The notes: a model not told the origin generated them from the letters alone. A DNA stretch of 64,000 bases from Hanleya hanleyi (GCA_036873755.1 JAVTVY010037020.1:1-64000), one strand, 5' to 3'. Positions 33,171 to 45,066 are shown, numbered from the stretch's first letter. Translations and numbers: made by a program.

Positions 33171-34200
33171 ACCTACCCTTGTCGAAATCTTGACTTGTGT
33201 TTCAGAGGCCCTGCAGAAACACAATATTTTCTTCCAAGTGATTCTTGGTTTCCATGATAGCTTGAAGCATGGGCTCGCACTTCTCTCTATCAATGGGTCA
33301 ATGTCAGCGACCCCGCCTGTTGTACACACTAACAATCACACCTCATTTGGACCAAATATGGCCCACATTCCCCCTAAAGTAATCAAATACCCATCCGAAA
33401 ATGACTTTCTTATACTAGTTCTTGAGCGCGCATGCACGCATCACTGGACCTACGACCGTTCAGCACCACTTGCCACCAATCAACAATATAGGCCAGTGTT
33501 TCTTCCTATGGGTGTATATAGTCCCAAGTGCGCACCAAGTCCGATCGTATCTGAGCTTTCCCTTACACTCGCCGAGTGCCACTTTGCAAAATGGACCCAA
33601 TATGACCCACATATACCCAATTTACACCCAAGTTCAAACCCACATGCATGCACCGATTCCAATCGTATTTGTGCTTTCTCTACTACTGATGACTTCTTAG
33701 ATGACGTCACAGTCATATAACTTCTGTTCGATGGTCCACCAAGAGTCCTACACAGGAAATCGCATCGGAACTTTTCAAGGAATACCAATAATAATCATTA
33801 CTGGGAAGAGCTTACTTCTCTACTATGGAAAAAATCTAGCTAAAAACGATCGTATTTAATTATGTTGTCGCTTTTAACGCGAATAATTATTTTGATTATG
33901 GAGGTCGGACATATTCTTGGTGGAGGTTGGCTTAAAGATTTGACGATTGTACTATGTTTTGTACCAACAATATATATCTTGAAGTTGGGTTGGATAATAA
34001 CGTTTAGCAGGACAACCATTTCTCATTTCAAACAGATTGACATCTGAAATTTATAAGTAAATCTTGTTTCCCATACTTTGATCTTTGAAAACACGTTTGG
34101 AACCTTCGAGCTGACATAGCCATATTAATTGTCGACCATGTTCATATTATGTACATTGGATATTAATGGCTGTCCTGTCGACCCTCAGCATTGCATTGGA
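33171..34200. other. No supported gene (196-codon open frame noted)
   Basis: A + strand open frame spans 33130-33720, and an overlapping one lies on the minus strand. Its composition (many Pro, His, Ser), lack of recognisable motifs and start inside a short repeat argue for chance. The rest is AT-rich. Confidence 0.4.
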
Positions 34201-34204
34201 ACGC

Positions 34205-34355
34205 ATATGCATATACTCAATTCCTTAACCAGCACTTGGTATTTCTTCTTTGAAGTAACACGAACGCAACTTGGCTGGGTGGTGCTTAGTTCGTTCGTCG
34301 CGATATGGCTGAAATATTGTTGAAAGCGACGTTAAATTCTATTCACTCACTGACT
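34205..34355 (+). mobile_element. SINE 3' part (GCGACGTTAAA family)
   Basis: Contains CAACTTGGCTGGGTGGTGCT, TCGTCGCGATATGGCTGAAA and TTGTTGAAAGCGACGTTAAA, ending TTCACTCACTGACTC. Same family and orientation as 34636-34805; reverse orientation of 12204-12517. Confidence 0.8.
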
Positions 34356-34635
34356 CTTACTTATGAATATTATATTATTTGGAGCTTTGACTGCTTGGAC
34401 TATTACGAATTTACTATGGACATTTTCTAATACTTCTTGCCAATTGATATTTCTCAGCACTTGTTGTGCTTGGGGAAGGGTTCATCTGTCAATATGGCAG
34501 AGAATTGTTCCAACGACATTGCTCTTGGTGAGGCCCATCCACTCAGTGAGTACGGTACTGTAGGTTCAATTTTTTCTCACTTTGACCACTCAATAACGAA
34601 CTGTTCCAGTGCAGTAACTCTTTCTGGTTGTCCTT

Positions 34636-34805
34636 CAGGTTTATTCTTCTCGGTTTTATAGGGTGGATGGAGGGTGTCTTGTTCCATGTTGCCTCTGAAA
34701 GTTGCTTCTTACAGGAACGCAACATGGCTGGGTGGTGCCTAGTTGGTTCGTCGCGATATGACTGAAATATTGTTGAAAGCGACGTTAAATCATACTCACT
34801 CACAC
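34636..34805 (+). mobile_element. SINE 3' half (GCGACGTTAAA family)
   Basis: Contains TAGGGTGGATGGAGGGTGTC, AACATGGCTGGGTGGTGCC, TCGTCGCGATATGACTGAAA and AAAGCGACGTTAAATC, ending in an ACTCACTCACAC tail. It matches the 12204-12517 copy over about 170 bp. Confidence 0.8.
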
Positions 34806-35149
34806 TTCAATCTATGATAACGATAATAAATTGTATTATAACAACAAAATGTATCCTCGCCCGCCAAGACGTGAAAGCTATTCTGTGAAAATGAACAATA
34901 TAAGAACAGATCAGATTCTTTTGGGATCTGCACAAAAAATTACAGTGAACAAAAACCCAAGTGGACAGAAGCCCCCGTGGAAAGAAGCTACCGTGGCCAG
35001 AAGCCCCATCCGACATTTACTTTCAGGCCAGGGCAATAACGTCACAACTTTACAGATTTTTCCCCACAGCTGTGGGGATACCTTGTCACTTTTTATACCC
35101 CAAGAACGTAGTATGGGGATATACTGGAATCCACCGGGACGTCCGTGGC

Positions 35150-35720
35150 AAAATCCGAAATTCGTTTCCGGGCAATAACTTGAGAGCTGCTTATCGGATT
35201 GTTCTCAAATTTGGTATGCATGTATCATGCCATGTCACTTACATGTGGCACCACCTGATGGCAAAATCTAATTCGTTTTCCGTGCAATAACTTGAGAAGT
35301 GCTCATCTTATTCTTCTAAAATTTTGGATGCATATACCATACCATGAGATGTCATTTGCGATTGCGTTTCGCTCATTTACGCTTAAATGTGGCACCACCT
35401 GGTGGCAAAATCCAAAATCCATTTCAGGGCAATAACTTGAGAACCGCTCATCGGATTTTTATCAAATTTGGTTTGCACAACCATGCGTTGAGATTTAGCT
35501 TGGGTTGCGTTTTGCCGACTCTCGCATACAGATGGCGCCATCTGGGGGCGAAACCCGAAATTCGTTTCTGGGCAATAACTTGTGAACTGCTCATCGTATC
35601 CTTCTCAAAATTGGATACGAGACAAGAGAGACAAGAATACCAAGGCTGATTGAACAAGATGGATATATGCATACGGGTGGCAAACTCTAAATTTAGTTTC
35701 AGGGAAATTACTTGAGGACT
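35150..35720. repeat. Degenerate 110-145 bp tandem repeat
   Basis: Units share AAATTCGTTTCCGGGCAATA, ACTTGAGAACTGCTCATCGG, TTCTCAAATTTGGTATGCA and GTGGCACCACCTG. CAATAACTTGAG recurs near 35175, 35287, 35431 and 35571. Non-coding. Confidence 0.8.
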
Positions 35721-36260
35721 CATCGGAATCTTCTGAAATTTGGTATGCGGATACGCTGAGATATCGTTTGGGATTGCGTTTCGCGCACTTACATATACAG
35801 GTGGCACCAGTTCATCTCTGGGCCTTTCCAAAGGGTTCCCCAATGAGACGTCATACCATATGTGTACAATATGACAACTGAATGCCCAGCGATGAAGCTC
35901 TAATACCTTCTTAGTCAGAGAGATTTCGATATTGTGATCAACGCGGTTTGATTTGGTGCCCTTTATTGAGCTTAGTGTTTGTGGATGTATTGTCTTTTCC
36001 TTTATATCTGTTGTTTGCTGCCTTTTTGCTGTGCTTATCATTCGTGGGTCTGCCTGAATGCACTCTCAAGCGACACAGGCAGGAAACGTGATTACGGGGT
36101 GTATCATGTAAGTATGCTTGCAAACATATAACAAAGAATTCCCACCATTCTCATACCAGCTAATACTTTACTAAACAGTATCTCTAGTTTTTCCCAACTA
36201 GGGGACGTGGACACCGTGTCACAAGAATACCAAGGCTGATTGAACAAGATGGATATATTT
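35629..36260. repeat. 38-bp direct repeats flanking ~555 bp
   Basis: ACAAGAATACCAAGGCTGAT followed by TGAACAAGATGGATATAT occurs at about 35629-35666 and again at about 36221-36258 with no mismatch. It brackets a segment with no recognised coding sequence, and could be a long target-site duplication, short terminal repeats or a local duplication. Confidence 0.6.
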
Positions 36261-36479
36261 GGTCCGGACAAAACATAAAATAAAAATAAAAAGCCTCCCT
36301 CTCTCTCTTTTTTTTAAAATCCTTGTGAAGATAGATATTTTATTCAGCCCATATTTCAATCAGGAGTTCATACAAAAGCGTATACAAATGCTATAACTCT
36401 ATGCTATGCATCCAAACTCTTACATAAAAATATCTTGGTGTGAAATGTTAAGGAGCTGGGGGGTTGTAGCATCTCTAAT

Positions 36480-37268
36480 GCCTCATATGAAAAACAGTTC
36501 TTTGCAGCGGATTTGTAAGAGTTATCACTCTATTTGGAGCGGTGTTCTTCAGCAGCTTTGTATGATGCACGTTCTTTTGACAGTGGGTTTCTATAGTGGA
36601 TTTGTACACGTTTCCCTATTGTCTTTGGAACGCTATTCTTCAGCGGGTTGCAATATTTTTATATCGGATTTCTAAAGAAGCTTGCCAAACACACTATCTT
36701 TTAGAAGCGGTTTTCTCCAGTGGCTTTCTAAAGATAATATATTTGAATTTCAGTTTTCTACAGCGGCTTTGTGAAAGTCTTACCATTCTTTTTGGAATGA
36801 TATTCTTCAGCGGCATTGTAAGACACACAATATTTTGATAGCGGCTTTTTACAGCGGCTTCACAAACACACTATACCTATAGACAGCGGTTTTCTCTAGT
36901 GGCTTTTTGCACGACGCACATCCTTTTGGCAACGAGTTTATCCAGCAACTTTCCAAAGACAATACAATCGAACTGCAATTTTGTACAGCGGATTTGTAAA
37001 CGTTGTCACCCATCTTTTCGGAGTGCTCTTCATTAGCGACAGGTAAGACACATAATCTTTTAATGGCGGGTTTCAACAGCGGCTTTTCAAACACGCGACA
37101 TATCGAGAGCGGTTTTCTCCAGCGGCTTTGTGAATATCACCATCCTTGTAATTGGAACGGTCTTCTTCTTTAGTGATTTCGTAAGACACACAACCTTTAC
37201 ATGGCAAGTTTCTCCAGCGGCTTTCCTAACATTACCTGGACATTACAGCGGTTTTCTCTAGGGGCTTT
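36480..37268. repeat. Degenerate CAGCGGCTTTGTAA minisatellite
   Basis: At least twelve variants of TTCTCCAGCGGCTTTGTAAG-type words at irregular 50-70 bp spacing, often followed by ACACAC/ACACTATC and CTTTT. It resumes after the inserted retroelement (CCCTCGGCTTTGTAACG at about 37851). Confidence 0.8.
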
Positions 37269-37433
37269 GTAGATATTACAATACAATTAAATTATAATTT
37301 ATCCCTGAAGATGACTGAAATTATTAGTCGAAACATTGTATCTTCGAATATATATATCCAAAATTCACTTGTTATCCCGGCGATATGCCGTGTACTTGTG
37401 AAATGGATTGAATTAGCGAGCTGTTCCCAACTG

Positions 37434-37505
37434 GACTCGGTAGCTCAGTTGGTAGAGCAGTGGGACGGTATCCCCTAAGTCGTGAGTTCGATTCTCACCC
37501 GAGCC
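37434..37505 (+). repeat. tRNA-like segment, unit 1
   Basis: Acceptor arms GACTCGG/CCGAGCC pair with one A-C mismatch; D arm GCTC...GAGC; T arm GTGAG-TTCGATT-CTCAC. Box A TAGCTCAGTTGG is consensus and box B AGTTCGATTCT nearly so. The anticodon arm pairs poorly and lacks U33, so it is a Pol III promoter domain, not a working tRNA. Confidence 0.75.
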
Positions 37506-37528
37506 AGTATTTTCTGGCAGGGTGTTTC

Positions 37529-37598
37529 ACAATGTAGGAATATAATTAAATTATAATTTATCCCTGAAGATGACTGAAATTATTAGTCGAAACATTGT
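37529..37598 (+). ncRNA. Hammerhead self-cleaving ribozyme (type III topology)
   Basis: All core parts are present in order. Stem III 5' strand ACAATGT (37529-37535); cleavage nucleotide A37536 in a GUA triplet; stem I GGA (37537-37539) with TCC (37561-37563), an internal loop, then TATAAT-TAA-ATTATA; core CTGAAGA (37564-37570); one extra U (37571); stem II GACT (37572-37575) with AGTC (37585-37588); core GAAA (37589-37592); stem III 3' strand ACATTGT (37592-37598), 7 perfect pairs including A15.1-U16.1. The predicted cut is between 37536 and 37537. The extra base between A9 and stem II departs from consensus, but an extra base there is known in the chrysanthemum chlorotic mottle viroid hammerhead. 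Activity is untested. Confidence 0.75.
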
Positions 37599-37692
37599 AT
37601 CTTCGAATATATATATCCAAAATTCACTTGTTATCCCGGCGATATGCCGTGTACTTGTGAAATGGATTGAATTAGCGAGCTGTTCCCAACTG

Positions 37693-37764
37693 GACTCGGT
37701 AGCTCAGTTGGTAGAGCAGTGGGACGGTATCCCCTAAGTCGTGAGTTCGATTCTCACCCGAGCC
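37693..37764 (+). repeat. tRNA-like segment, unit 2
   Basis: Identical to 37434-37505, shifted by 259 bp, with the same box A and box B. Confidence 0.75.
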
Positions 37765-38019
37765 AGTATTTTCTGGCAGGGTGTTTCACAATGTAGGAAT
37801 ATAATTAAATTGTAGATATTACACCCCTTCTATTCTGAACACTATTTTCCCTCGGCTTTGTAACGCTTACTGCCGCATATGATTTCATATGTACACTTAA
37901 CATAGAAAAATGATAATTGTTTTTGTCTGTGTTTTGTATTTTGGTAATTTGTTGACATATTTATTATTTCATTTGCATCATTACTTTTATACACTTTTAC
38001 ATTACGGTAATATGACACT

Positions 38020-38345
38020 CGATTACACATTAGGCTACATTCCTTCCTAAGCACGCTTTGACACCCGACTGCACATACATTCTTCCCTACCACCTATTTG
38101 CCACTGAATTACATGCACATTCCTCCCTAACCCCACCTTGGCACACGGCTACACTTACGTTGCTCACTAACCCCGATTTACCACTGAAGTACACGTACAT
38201 TCCTCGCTAATACTTCTTTGACACTCGACAACATATTAGTTCTCCAGGGAATCCACCTCTCTTTGCCACTGGGCTACATGTACATTCCTCCCTAGCACGT
38301 CTTTGACACGACTACACATACAGTCCTCCCTAATCCCTGTTGCTC
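38020..38345. repeat. Degenerate ~63-bp tandem repeat
   Basis: Units share TACACATACATTCCTCCCTA and CTTTGACAC/TTTGCCACTG words, about five times with drift. Non-coding. Confidence 0.75.
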
Positions 38346-40226
38346 ATTCGGCGTACATCACTGGGTTAACATTTTCTTGCAAATGTGATTGGACATACAA
38401 AAAGAGCTCTAGATACTCGTCCAGAGGTCCTTCTCATTGACAGGGAGTACCGGAGACCTAGCGTAGGCTTGGCTGTCACTTCGACAACAGTGGGTTGGTG
38501 GTTGTGTTACAGTAGCTCAGTGTCTGGTGAGTGGGGTGGATAATTCCTCGGTGATGAAGTGGAGACGGCCTAAGCCTAATTGTTGGTAATCCGCATTCGT
38601 TGTGTGTCTACATTCCAATAGGATCTAGATCGGGTTTAACAACCTAAACCTCTTTCAAATATTAGAATATATTCCGAGCTTCCGAGCTTCTGTCTCTGAC
38701 AGACAGCCGTGGTTGAACAATCTGACAGAAATTAACTGTGTTTGTGGCGGAAGTGGGATTGGAAGCTTGGCAATATAGTTATCCTGGTTACAGTTGAGAG
38801 GAATCGGTCCATTTGTTTAAAGGTAAAGAATTAAATAACGATTGAGATATATCTGACGTAGTCCTAATATTCTAGTACGATCTAGTTTTTGTGCACAGCA
38901 GATCTATCTCAGCTGTTACTACTGGTATAGTTGAGATTCAATCATTAGTCCCGTTTGTGACTATTTTCAATGTCAGAATTATTATGTAGGTCGCCATGCT
39001 TGCCAAGGCAAAAAAAGTTGTCAAATTAATCAATTTCCCAAATAATAAAAATATTGCTAATGGCCTTGATATTATCACGGTTTCATCTTTATTGACAGTT
39101 CATAATTCATCAGTATGGGGCATAGGCTTGGCAGCCTCCATCTGTTATCTGCAGCGAAGCAATCAACGGGAGATATGAATCATCTGTGTGGTGTCAAAAG
39201 CAGAGTGCTCTACTTCTGGTCGAGTTAGCGGGCGTTATTGAAGGACGCGCGACCTTCTAGTGCTTTCCCAATAAAGCCCGAGGGTTTCAATGAGAGTTGT
39301 AATGATGACGAATATGGTCCACATTTCACAAACAGTCCCCGAGTCCTGATGTCGAGTTCGTGACTTTCATTACGAGTGGACGCTGTTGTCCCGATGATGC
39401 GGGTTATATCCGGGCTCGACATTCTCAAGTAACGTGGATATCAGTGTTTAAGAAGGGTCTATCAAAGTCAATACGACTGCAGTTTTGTCATCAGTCATTG
39501 TTCAATTAATTGCTAAAAATTCGGAAAATAATATTTAGATCATAAAGCGGATATAGTCAGTTCCCGAATAAATTCACCTATTCCTAAGGAACAAATGCAA
39601 AAATTAGGTCTATCCCGTTTTGAAGGACAATTTTTTTTCTTCTTTTTTTCCGGCATCTTTTCCCCCAAATTTAAATGTTGCGTATATAGTTCATTCAGCT
39701 TATACAGATCATCTCCATTGTAATATTGGTAGCAATTCCTTGAATAATCGTTTTCGGAATTGTTGTCTTCCTTTCCTTACACACAGAGTCGTCCTGAAAA
39801 AAAAATAGCAGAATTGCGAGAGGTCTGTAGAAATCTGTGCCTGTAACATTGCTGGCGGAAATGTGTATCAGGGAACAGGATGGCAGGCTTTATCCTATTG
39901 TGCGTAAAAGTTAAAAAGATTCTGTTCTAGTTTTGATGATGAGAGCTGCGGAACATCACAGGAGCGTCTTGTCAGTGGCGGTCTGTTTCTGGGGTTTTTC
40001 ATTTGGGATGTAATACTTCGCGTCGTTGGATTCAGTGTCACAGGTTTAGTCAAATAGTCCAGGTATTGCCGTAGTCTTCCGTGCGGAGGTTTGGCTGTAG
40101 AACAATAATCTGTATTTACCTTTCATAATATTGTTAATATATTGGGAACTTCAAGCTGAGTGATATTCGGAGATGATTTATTTAAATGGCTGGTATCATG
40201 ATAACCCATTATCGCGCTTTTACAAT
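38346..40226. other. No gene seen
   Basis: Mixed-composition DNA without a convincing exon on either strand. Open frames of 60-70 codons at 38996 and 39225-39428 show no motif and are not called. Confidence 0.4.
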
Positions 40227-40258
40227 CACACACACACACACACACGAACACACACACA
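40227..40258. repeat. (CA)n microsatellite
   Basis: An interrupted CA run followed by TAAA/GATA-rich repeats to about 40330. Confidence 0.9.
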
Positions 40259-40929
40259 TGCAATAAATGGTAAATATATAAATATGATAGATAAATAAAT
40301 AAATAAATTTATAGATAAAAAAGCTAGATAAATAATCAGGTGAGTAAGAAGTTAATTTCGTAGGACGTAGGTGGGGAATGCTGTTCGGTTATTTCCTGTG
40401 GGTTTGATACTTTACATGATGTGCTGGATTATTTTTGTACTCGAGGATTTTTGCTATGACCAAAATGAGTCAAGGAGACTTGACATTTTATTGTTTCAAT
40501 TGTATTTATGTGGGTAATTGTGTATAGGGGTTTTATGTATTGTTTTTAAAGATTTTGAAGGTGTTGGAACATAACGGCCCTCGAAATTAAGGTAACGCCC
40601 GTGCCCCATGAATTTCAGTTTATTCCAAAACTTGCTAATCTTTGTTTGCAACGGTCATACATATTGATGAATCTATGCAACAGTCGGCCGTCAGTATCAA
40701 GGTGCTGTTAGTGATTACTTCATTTGAAGCCGAAAAGGTCTCCATGGATGTTTGACCATCTCAGGATGCAAGTATGTGGGTTATGCAATGTCTTCATATA
40801 ATATTATATGGTAGAATGATAATGATAAGCTATTAAGATGGGTGCACTGTGGCATACGCACGTTCATTTTTTAGCTCGTTTTCCAGAATGTGTCGATGGG
40901 GGCCATATTTATGGCATTCGAGTAGAAAA

Positions 40930-43900
40930 TACTACATTATTTCTTCCACATTGTTGCATGATGTACATAGTGGTGATGTGTTTTTGATCAGCACAGAGAG
41001 GTGTGATTTTAGTCCGGTTTTGCCTAATTTTAATCTTGCGATGATGCGGTCATCACGTTTACTCTCTAACTGAAATCCACAAGCTCGTCTTTTATCCTCA
41101 TCTGGCATGTCTGGAATCCTATGTAGCCATCGGTCACGGCTTTTTTCAATTCCCTTTCCCATTTGCTAACTGTATTATTCAGCTCATTCGTTCCTAATCC
41201 TATGGTCACGTCAGCTGCACGTTTGGTGAGGCTGTCTTTGGCTGTCTTATTTCGGTGGCTTCATTTTCCTCTGATATTTACCTGCACCTGCACCCATGCT
41301 AGACTAACGTTCTGGCATTGCCGCGTATTTGTGTACCTATGCTTTCTATTTTGTATACTGTCGGATTCAGAATTCCCTATTGATATCAAGTCACTTAGGT
41401 AAGCACTAACAGTAACTCTGCGAGCCGACTGGTATTGGAGGACCCATTCGATGGCCTTGAGCATATTGAGGAAGTTAACTGGAGTATACAGACATGCTGT
41501 CTGGTAGCTTAAGTCTTTCCGTTCTGGGATAACGAATGCGGATCCTGTATAATTATTTGTACTTTTGGAGCTCTCAGTGTATATTTTCAGGTGTGTTTTT
41601 TTCAATTACTGTCTATATGTTCAAGGGTTGTGACTTCTATATGCTCTGGATTGTCCGAGTTAGTGATGTAGTTGTGTACATTCGTGACCCCGTGGGTGTG
41701 ACTAATTGCAAGGGTGGTTTATTGGCATTGTCAGTGTCTGGAGATTGGAATTTCGTGTTCTTGGAGCAATTTGTCTATTGTGTAGCGGAATGGCGCGGAG
41801 TCTTATTTTCCATTCCATTTGCAGTTATTCGTATTCACTGTGAGGGCAAAACAATTGAAACAATTGTGATTATCGCCCTTGGCTATGGTTTTCCCTTCAT
41901 ATTTGAAGGACAACGCCTCTCGACTCATATGTACGAGATTTTCTTTGGTTTCTATTTGTGGACTACATAATGAAGTGCCTTTGGAGCATCGGTGGCTATT
42001 TTCAAGGCGGAATAACTGGGTCATGCTTGTTGATTGATAGACGATTGGATACAAGCGCCTACTCCATCATTCAATATTCAGCCGTCGATCATTAAAGAAT
42101 ATCCGCACCATAATCCAAATACCTAATCCATATAATAGCATTATCACCAAATCCAATGAAGCAAGCGTAGTGTACATAAACATAGGCTAGTTTCCTACAA
42201 GAGAGGAACGGGCAACAGTTTTCAATGATGTGGACAAGACATCCTGATGTTCCAAAAATATCAAATCGCTGATAAGTGCCCTTAATCCATATGATTTTCT
42301 TAGTAAAGTCGTTACCTAGAGAATGATGTATCTTCTTCACGCTCAGTCACGATTGATCCATAATATATTTTTGATCTGGTGAGAGTTTGATATAATTGTA
42401 TTTGGACTTTCTTTATTGCATCCCAGTTTGTACCAGATACACACCTCACGAGGTTCGGGTCTTTGTTACACAGAATAAATAATTGATCAATGTGTTTTTT
42501 CCAAGTGAATTTCGGCCAAAGTCCTAGGTATTTACCACTATTCTTAAATTGCATTTTCTGGCATCCTAATGATAACGTCGATGTGTTGATTATTTGAGAA
42601 AATATTACCCGTTGTTTTCGCAGCTGAACATTCAAATCCTCATCTATCGGCCCAACCACTAATTGAATCTAGTGTCCTTGTAAGTGTTTTATGAAGCCAG
42701 TGGTTTTCCATAAGGTAGCATCGCCAGGAATCGTCGGAATTGTTCAAGTTCGAGGTGTTAGCGTCAATTTCTTCGGCTAGTCTCTTCATAAGGATATTGG
42801 ATAGGGCCGGACTAATCAGGATGCCTTTTGGTGTACCATTATGTCAGTCATGATCCATGGATATGGAGTTTCCTATGCGATCTGTGAAGTTTCGGTCATT
42901 TTTTATCCTACCTTTAATTGGGTAATTATCCCGTCCTGCCATACAAGGTCAAAGGCTTTCTCTATATCCAAGAAGTTGCCCAATGTATATTGGTATTTGG
43001 CCTTTCCCCTTTTGATTTACTTTTGGAGTTTGGTTATATGATTTATAATGCTTCTTTTCTTTCGAAAACCGCATGGTGAAATTTCTTTTTAGAGTGTAGA
43101 CCATTTTTTGTATTCATTAATACCGAAGTCTCTGTTGAGAGAGTTATCTATATAGTCATTGCGGCCATCTTCCAAGATGGTTTATTCTCTGATTTTTTTC
43201 TTAATTAGAGTTTCAGATTGCTACCGCTCCTGTTTGATGCAAAAGATTCAACCATGCAGATATTCTGCCTTTTCTAGATTATTTTTTGTTTGTATAGTAC
43301 AGGAATTAGGTTAGTTAACTTTCGTTTTTATGTTTTATTCCATAGCTTTTGATCGGTTTTTCGTATCTATCGTGTTGCAAAACTCTTCCCAACATCTTCA
43401 TCTAGCGTCGTGGACGCTTTTTCGGCTATGCTTTTCAGTTACCAAGCTCTACCAGGTATTCATGACGTTCTGCGTCGCGCCACTCCATTTAGCGCTGTAA
43501 GGGTCTCACGGACTTTGCCGGAGTTGACCCAAGGTCATCTGTTGCCACAGTAAACAAACATGACGACCGTCTGACTGGGCGAATTAATATCCGCCGCGAT
43601 TCACCGATATATATTTCCGCAACATATAGTTCTGAGGTAATTTGTCAAAAAGCTGCCTTCAAACTGTGTGACACTGCCGTTTGTAACACACTGAATATCC
43701 GTAAAGTATATTTCAAGATAAATATACTTTTGCGATCAGAACAGAACAGTTCTTGGTTTCTGCAGGAATCCTGCAAAAGATGGCGAGACCCCTACAGGGG
43801 TAAATGCAGCATAGCGCAAAGCACCCTTGGAGAGGATGTTCAGTTACTTGTATCTTTCGCGGTCACCCTGGAACCGAGTTCTTAAGGAAAATTCTGAGTG

Positions 43901-44610
43901 CTTTGTTTCTCCGCCTCGATATTCTTTCCACATTTGGCACTGAATTTTTCTTGGGGCGTTATTTGTAACTGAAATATGTCTTTGTTCTGTGTTTTGGCAT
44001 TTTGTTAATAATATTTTATACCATCAGTGACTATATCGCTATAGTGAGTTTTGTTAGAATGACGAAGTGGTCGCTATCTAGCGTATCGGGTAAATGTCCC
44101 ATTCTAATTTAGCTACTAGTTCAGGGGAGACTATCGTTAGGTCAATTGCAGTGAGTTTATCGGTTCTTAGGTCTATGCTCGTCCCTCGTCCAGTGTTCAG
44201 GGATGCAACGTTATTTTTATCCCACCCTTTTCTATTACTTTATCCTATCATCTGACGTGGTACAGTTATCACCACAGACTGGGTTGTGGCTGTTGTTAAT
44301 CTTCGCAGATCATTTTTCATAGAGTGCCAGGATAGTACAGTCACAATATTTATAGGTTTATTATTGTGGAACACCCGTATGGCTTGCCATTCGATGTTAT
44401 CAGTTTCAGGGCTAGCTGGACGAGTTTTTCCTTAACCAGTGTGAGGTTTCCTCCCTTTGGGCCAGATAGTCTGTCTAATCTATACGGCTTATGCTCCTTC
44501 ATTTCAAATTTATTCTTTTCTGCCTTAAGTAAGGTTTCCTGTATACATATGATGTCATGGCTTATTTCACTTACTAAGATTTTCAGATTTCGCCATTGGC
44601 ATTCCATAGT
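40930..44610 (-). pseudogene. Decayed LINE with APE endonuclease, RT and RNase H
   Basis: Read on the minus strand, the domains follow LINE order. An apurinic-like endonuclease start is at 44607-44350 (ISHDIICIQETLLKAEKNKF). RT follows, with FLDIEKAFDLVWQDG (42980-42921), GTPKGILISPALSN near 42830, and the post-palm LWPKFTWKKHIDQLF and LVRCVSGTNWDA at 42659-42312. RNase H is at 41605-41261 (KIYTESSKS, then AIEWVLQ), and a C-terminal RLKLGKTGLKSHL with CTSCNN follows at 41162-40932. APE plus RNase H places it among I/Jockey-type non-LTR elements. Frameshifts and stops are frequent, and another retroelement fragment (42030-42340) splits it between RT and RNase H. Its poly(A) tail and 5' end are not clear. 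Confidence 0.75.
42030..42340 (-). mobile_element. RT-retroelement 3' fragment nested in the LINE (copy C)
   Basis: Matches 31796-32050 in order and orientation: CGTCGATCATTAAAGAATAT, CATATAATAGCATTATCACC, AAAAATATCAAATC, CCATATGATTTTC. LINE coding sequence lies on both sides (about 41803-42000 and 42345-42659). Confidence 0.55.
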
Positions 44611-45046
44611 AATATTATTAAGGGATTTATATTGAAATTTGGTGTTTTTCTAATCCCGTGTGGATTGATCTATATTGAGATAGTATGGGCATTGTGACTT
44701 CTCACTGGTGTGGACGTTTCTTCTCATATTCACGAGGCCCAAGTCCCCAATTTATAATTTCTTAATAGTTGAAATTCCTGTTAAGATATCTCTATCAATT
44801 TTAGTTGTATGGGTCTTATTCAAGTTGAGCTGATGGTGGTCGTTGATGGAGTTAAATTACTATATTACTAAACCCCAAGTTTGATATTCTTCCAGTGCCT
44901 CTAATCTCTTTATCACTCTAATTCCATTATTTGATTTCTTCAGTTTTATAGAGAAAGCCATTTATTTCTTGAAAACTATAGGATTCGAAATATGGCATGG
45001 TCGTTTTGAATTAGGTAAAGCAAATAGTGATGCTTCAGTCTTCCAA

Positions 45047-45066
45047 ATATATATATATATATATAT
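45047..45066. repeat. (TA)n microsatellite
   Basis: A pure run of about ten TA dinucleotides. Confidence 0.95.

Larger units (their letters stand above)
37281..37811 (+). mobile_element. Dimeric 259-bp retrozyme-like SINE with hammerhead ribozyme
   Basis: Two nearly identical 259-bp units in tandem, flanked by a perfect 12-bp target-site duplication, GTAGATATTACA, at 37269-37280 and 37812-37823. This marks one retroposition event into the minisatellite. Each unit holds an AT-rich leader, a hammerhead core (CTGAAGA ... GAAA), a tRNA-like segment with Pol III boxes, and a GTGTTTCACAATGTAGGAAT end. A complete hammerhead forms across the unit junction (37529-37598). There is no open reading frame, so mobilisation must use proteins in trans. 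Retrozymes (hammerhead-bearing, non-coding, often dimeric retroelements of 150-400 bp units) are the nearest described class; the tRNA-like promoter makes this a SINE-like variant. Confidence 0.8.

Noticed and set aside
33130..33720. A 196-codon + strand open frame
   Set aside because: No domain, no splice edges, starts inside a short repeat, and an overlapping frame is open on the other strand.
37434..37505. A functional tRNA gene
   Set aside because: The anticodon stem pairs poorly, position 33 is not T, and the acceptor has an A-C mismatch; it repeats inside a retroelement, so it is a tRNA-derived promoter.
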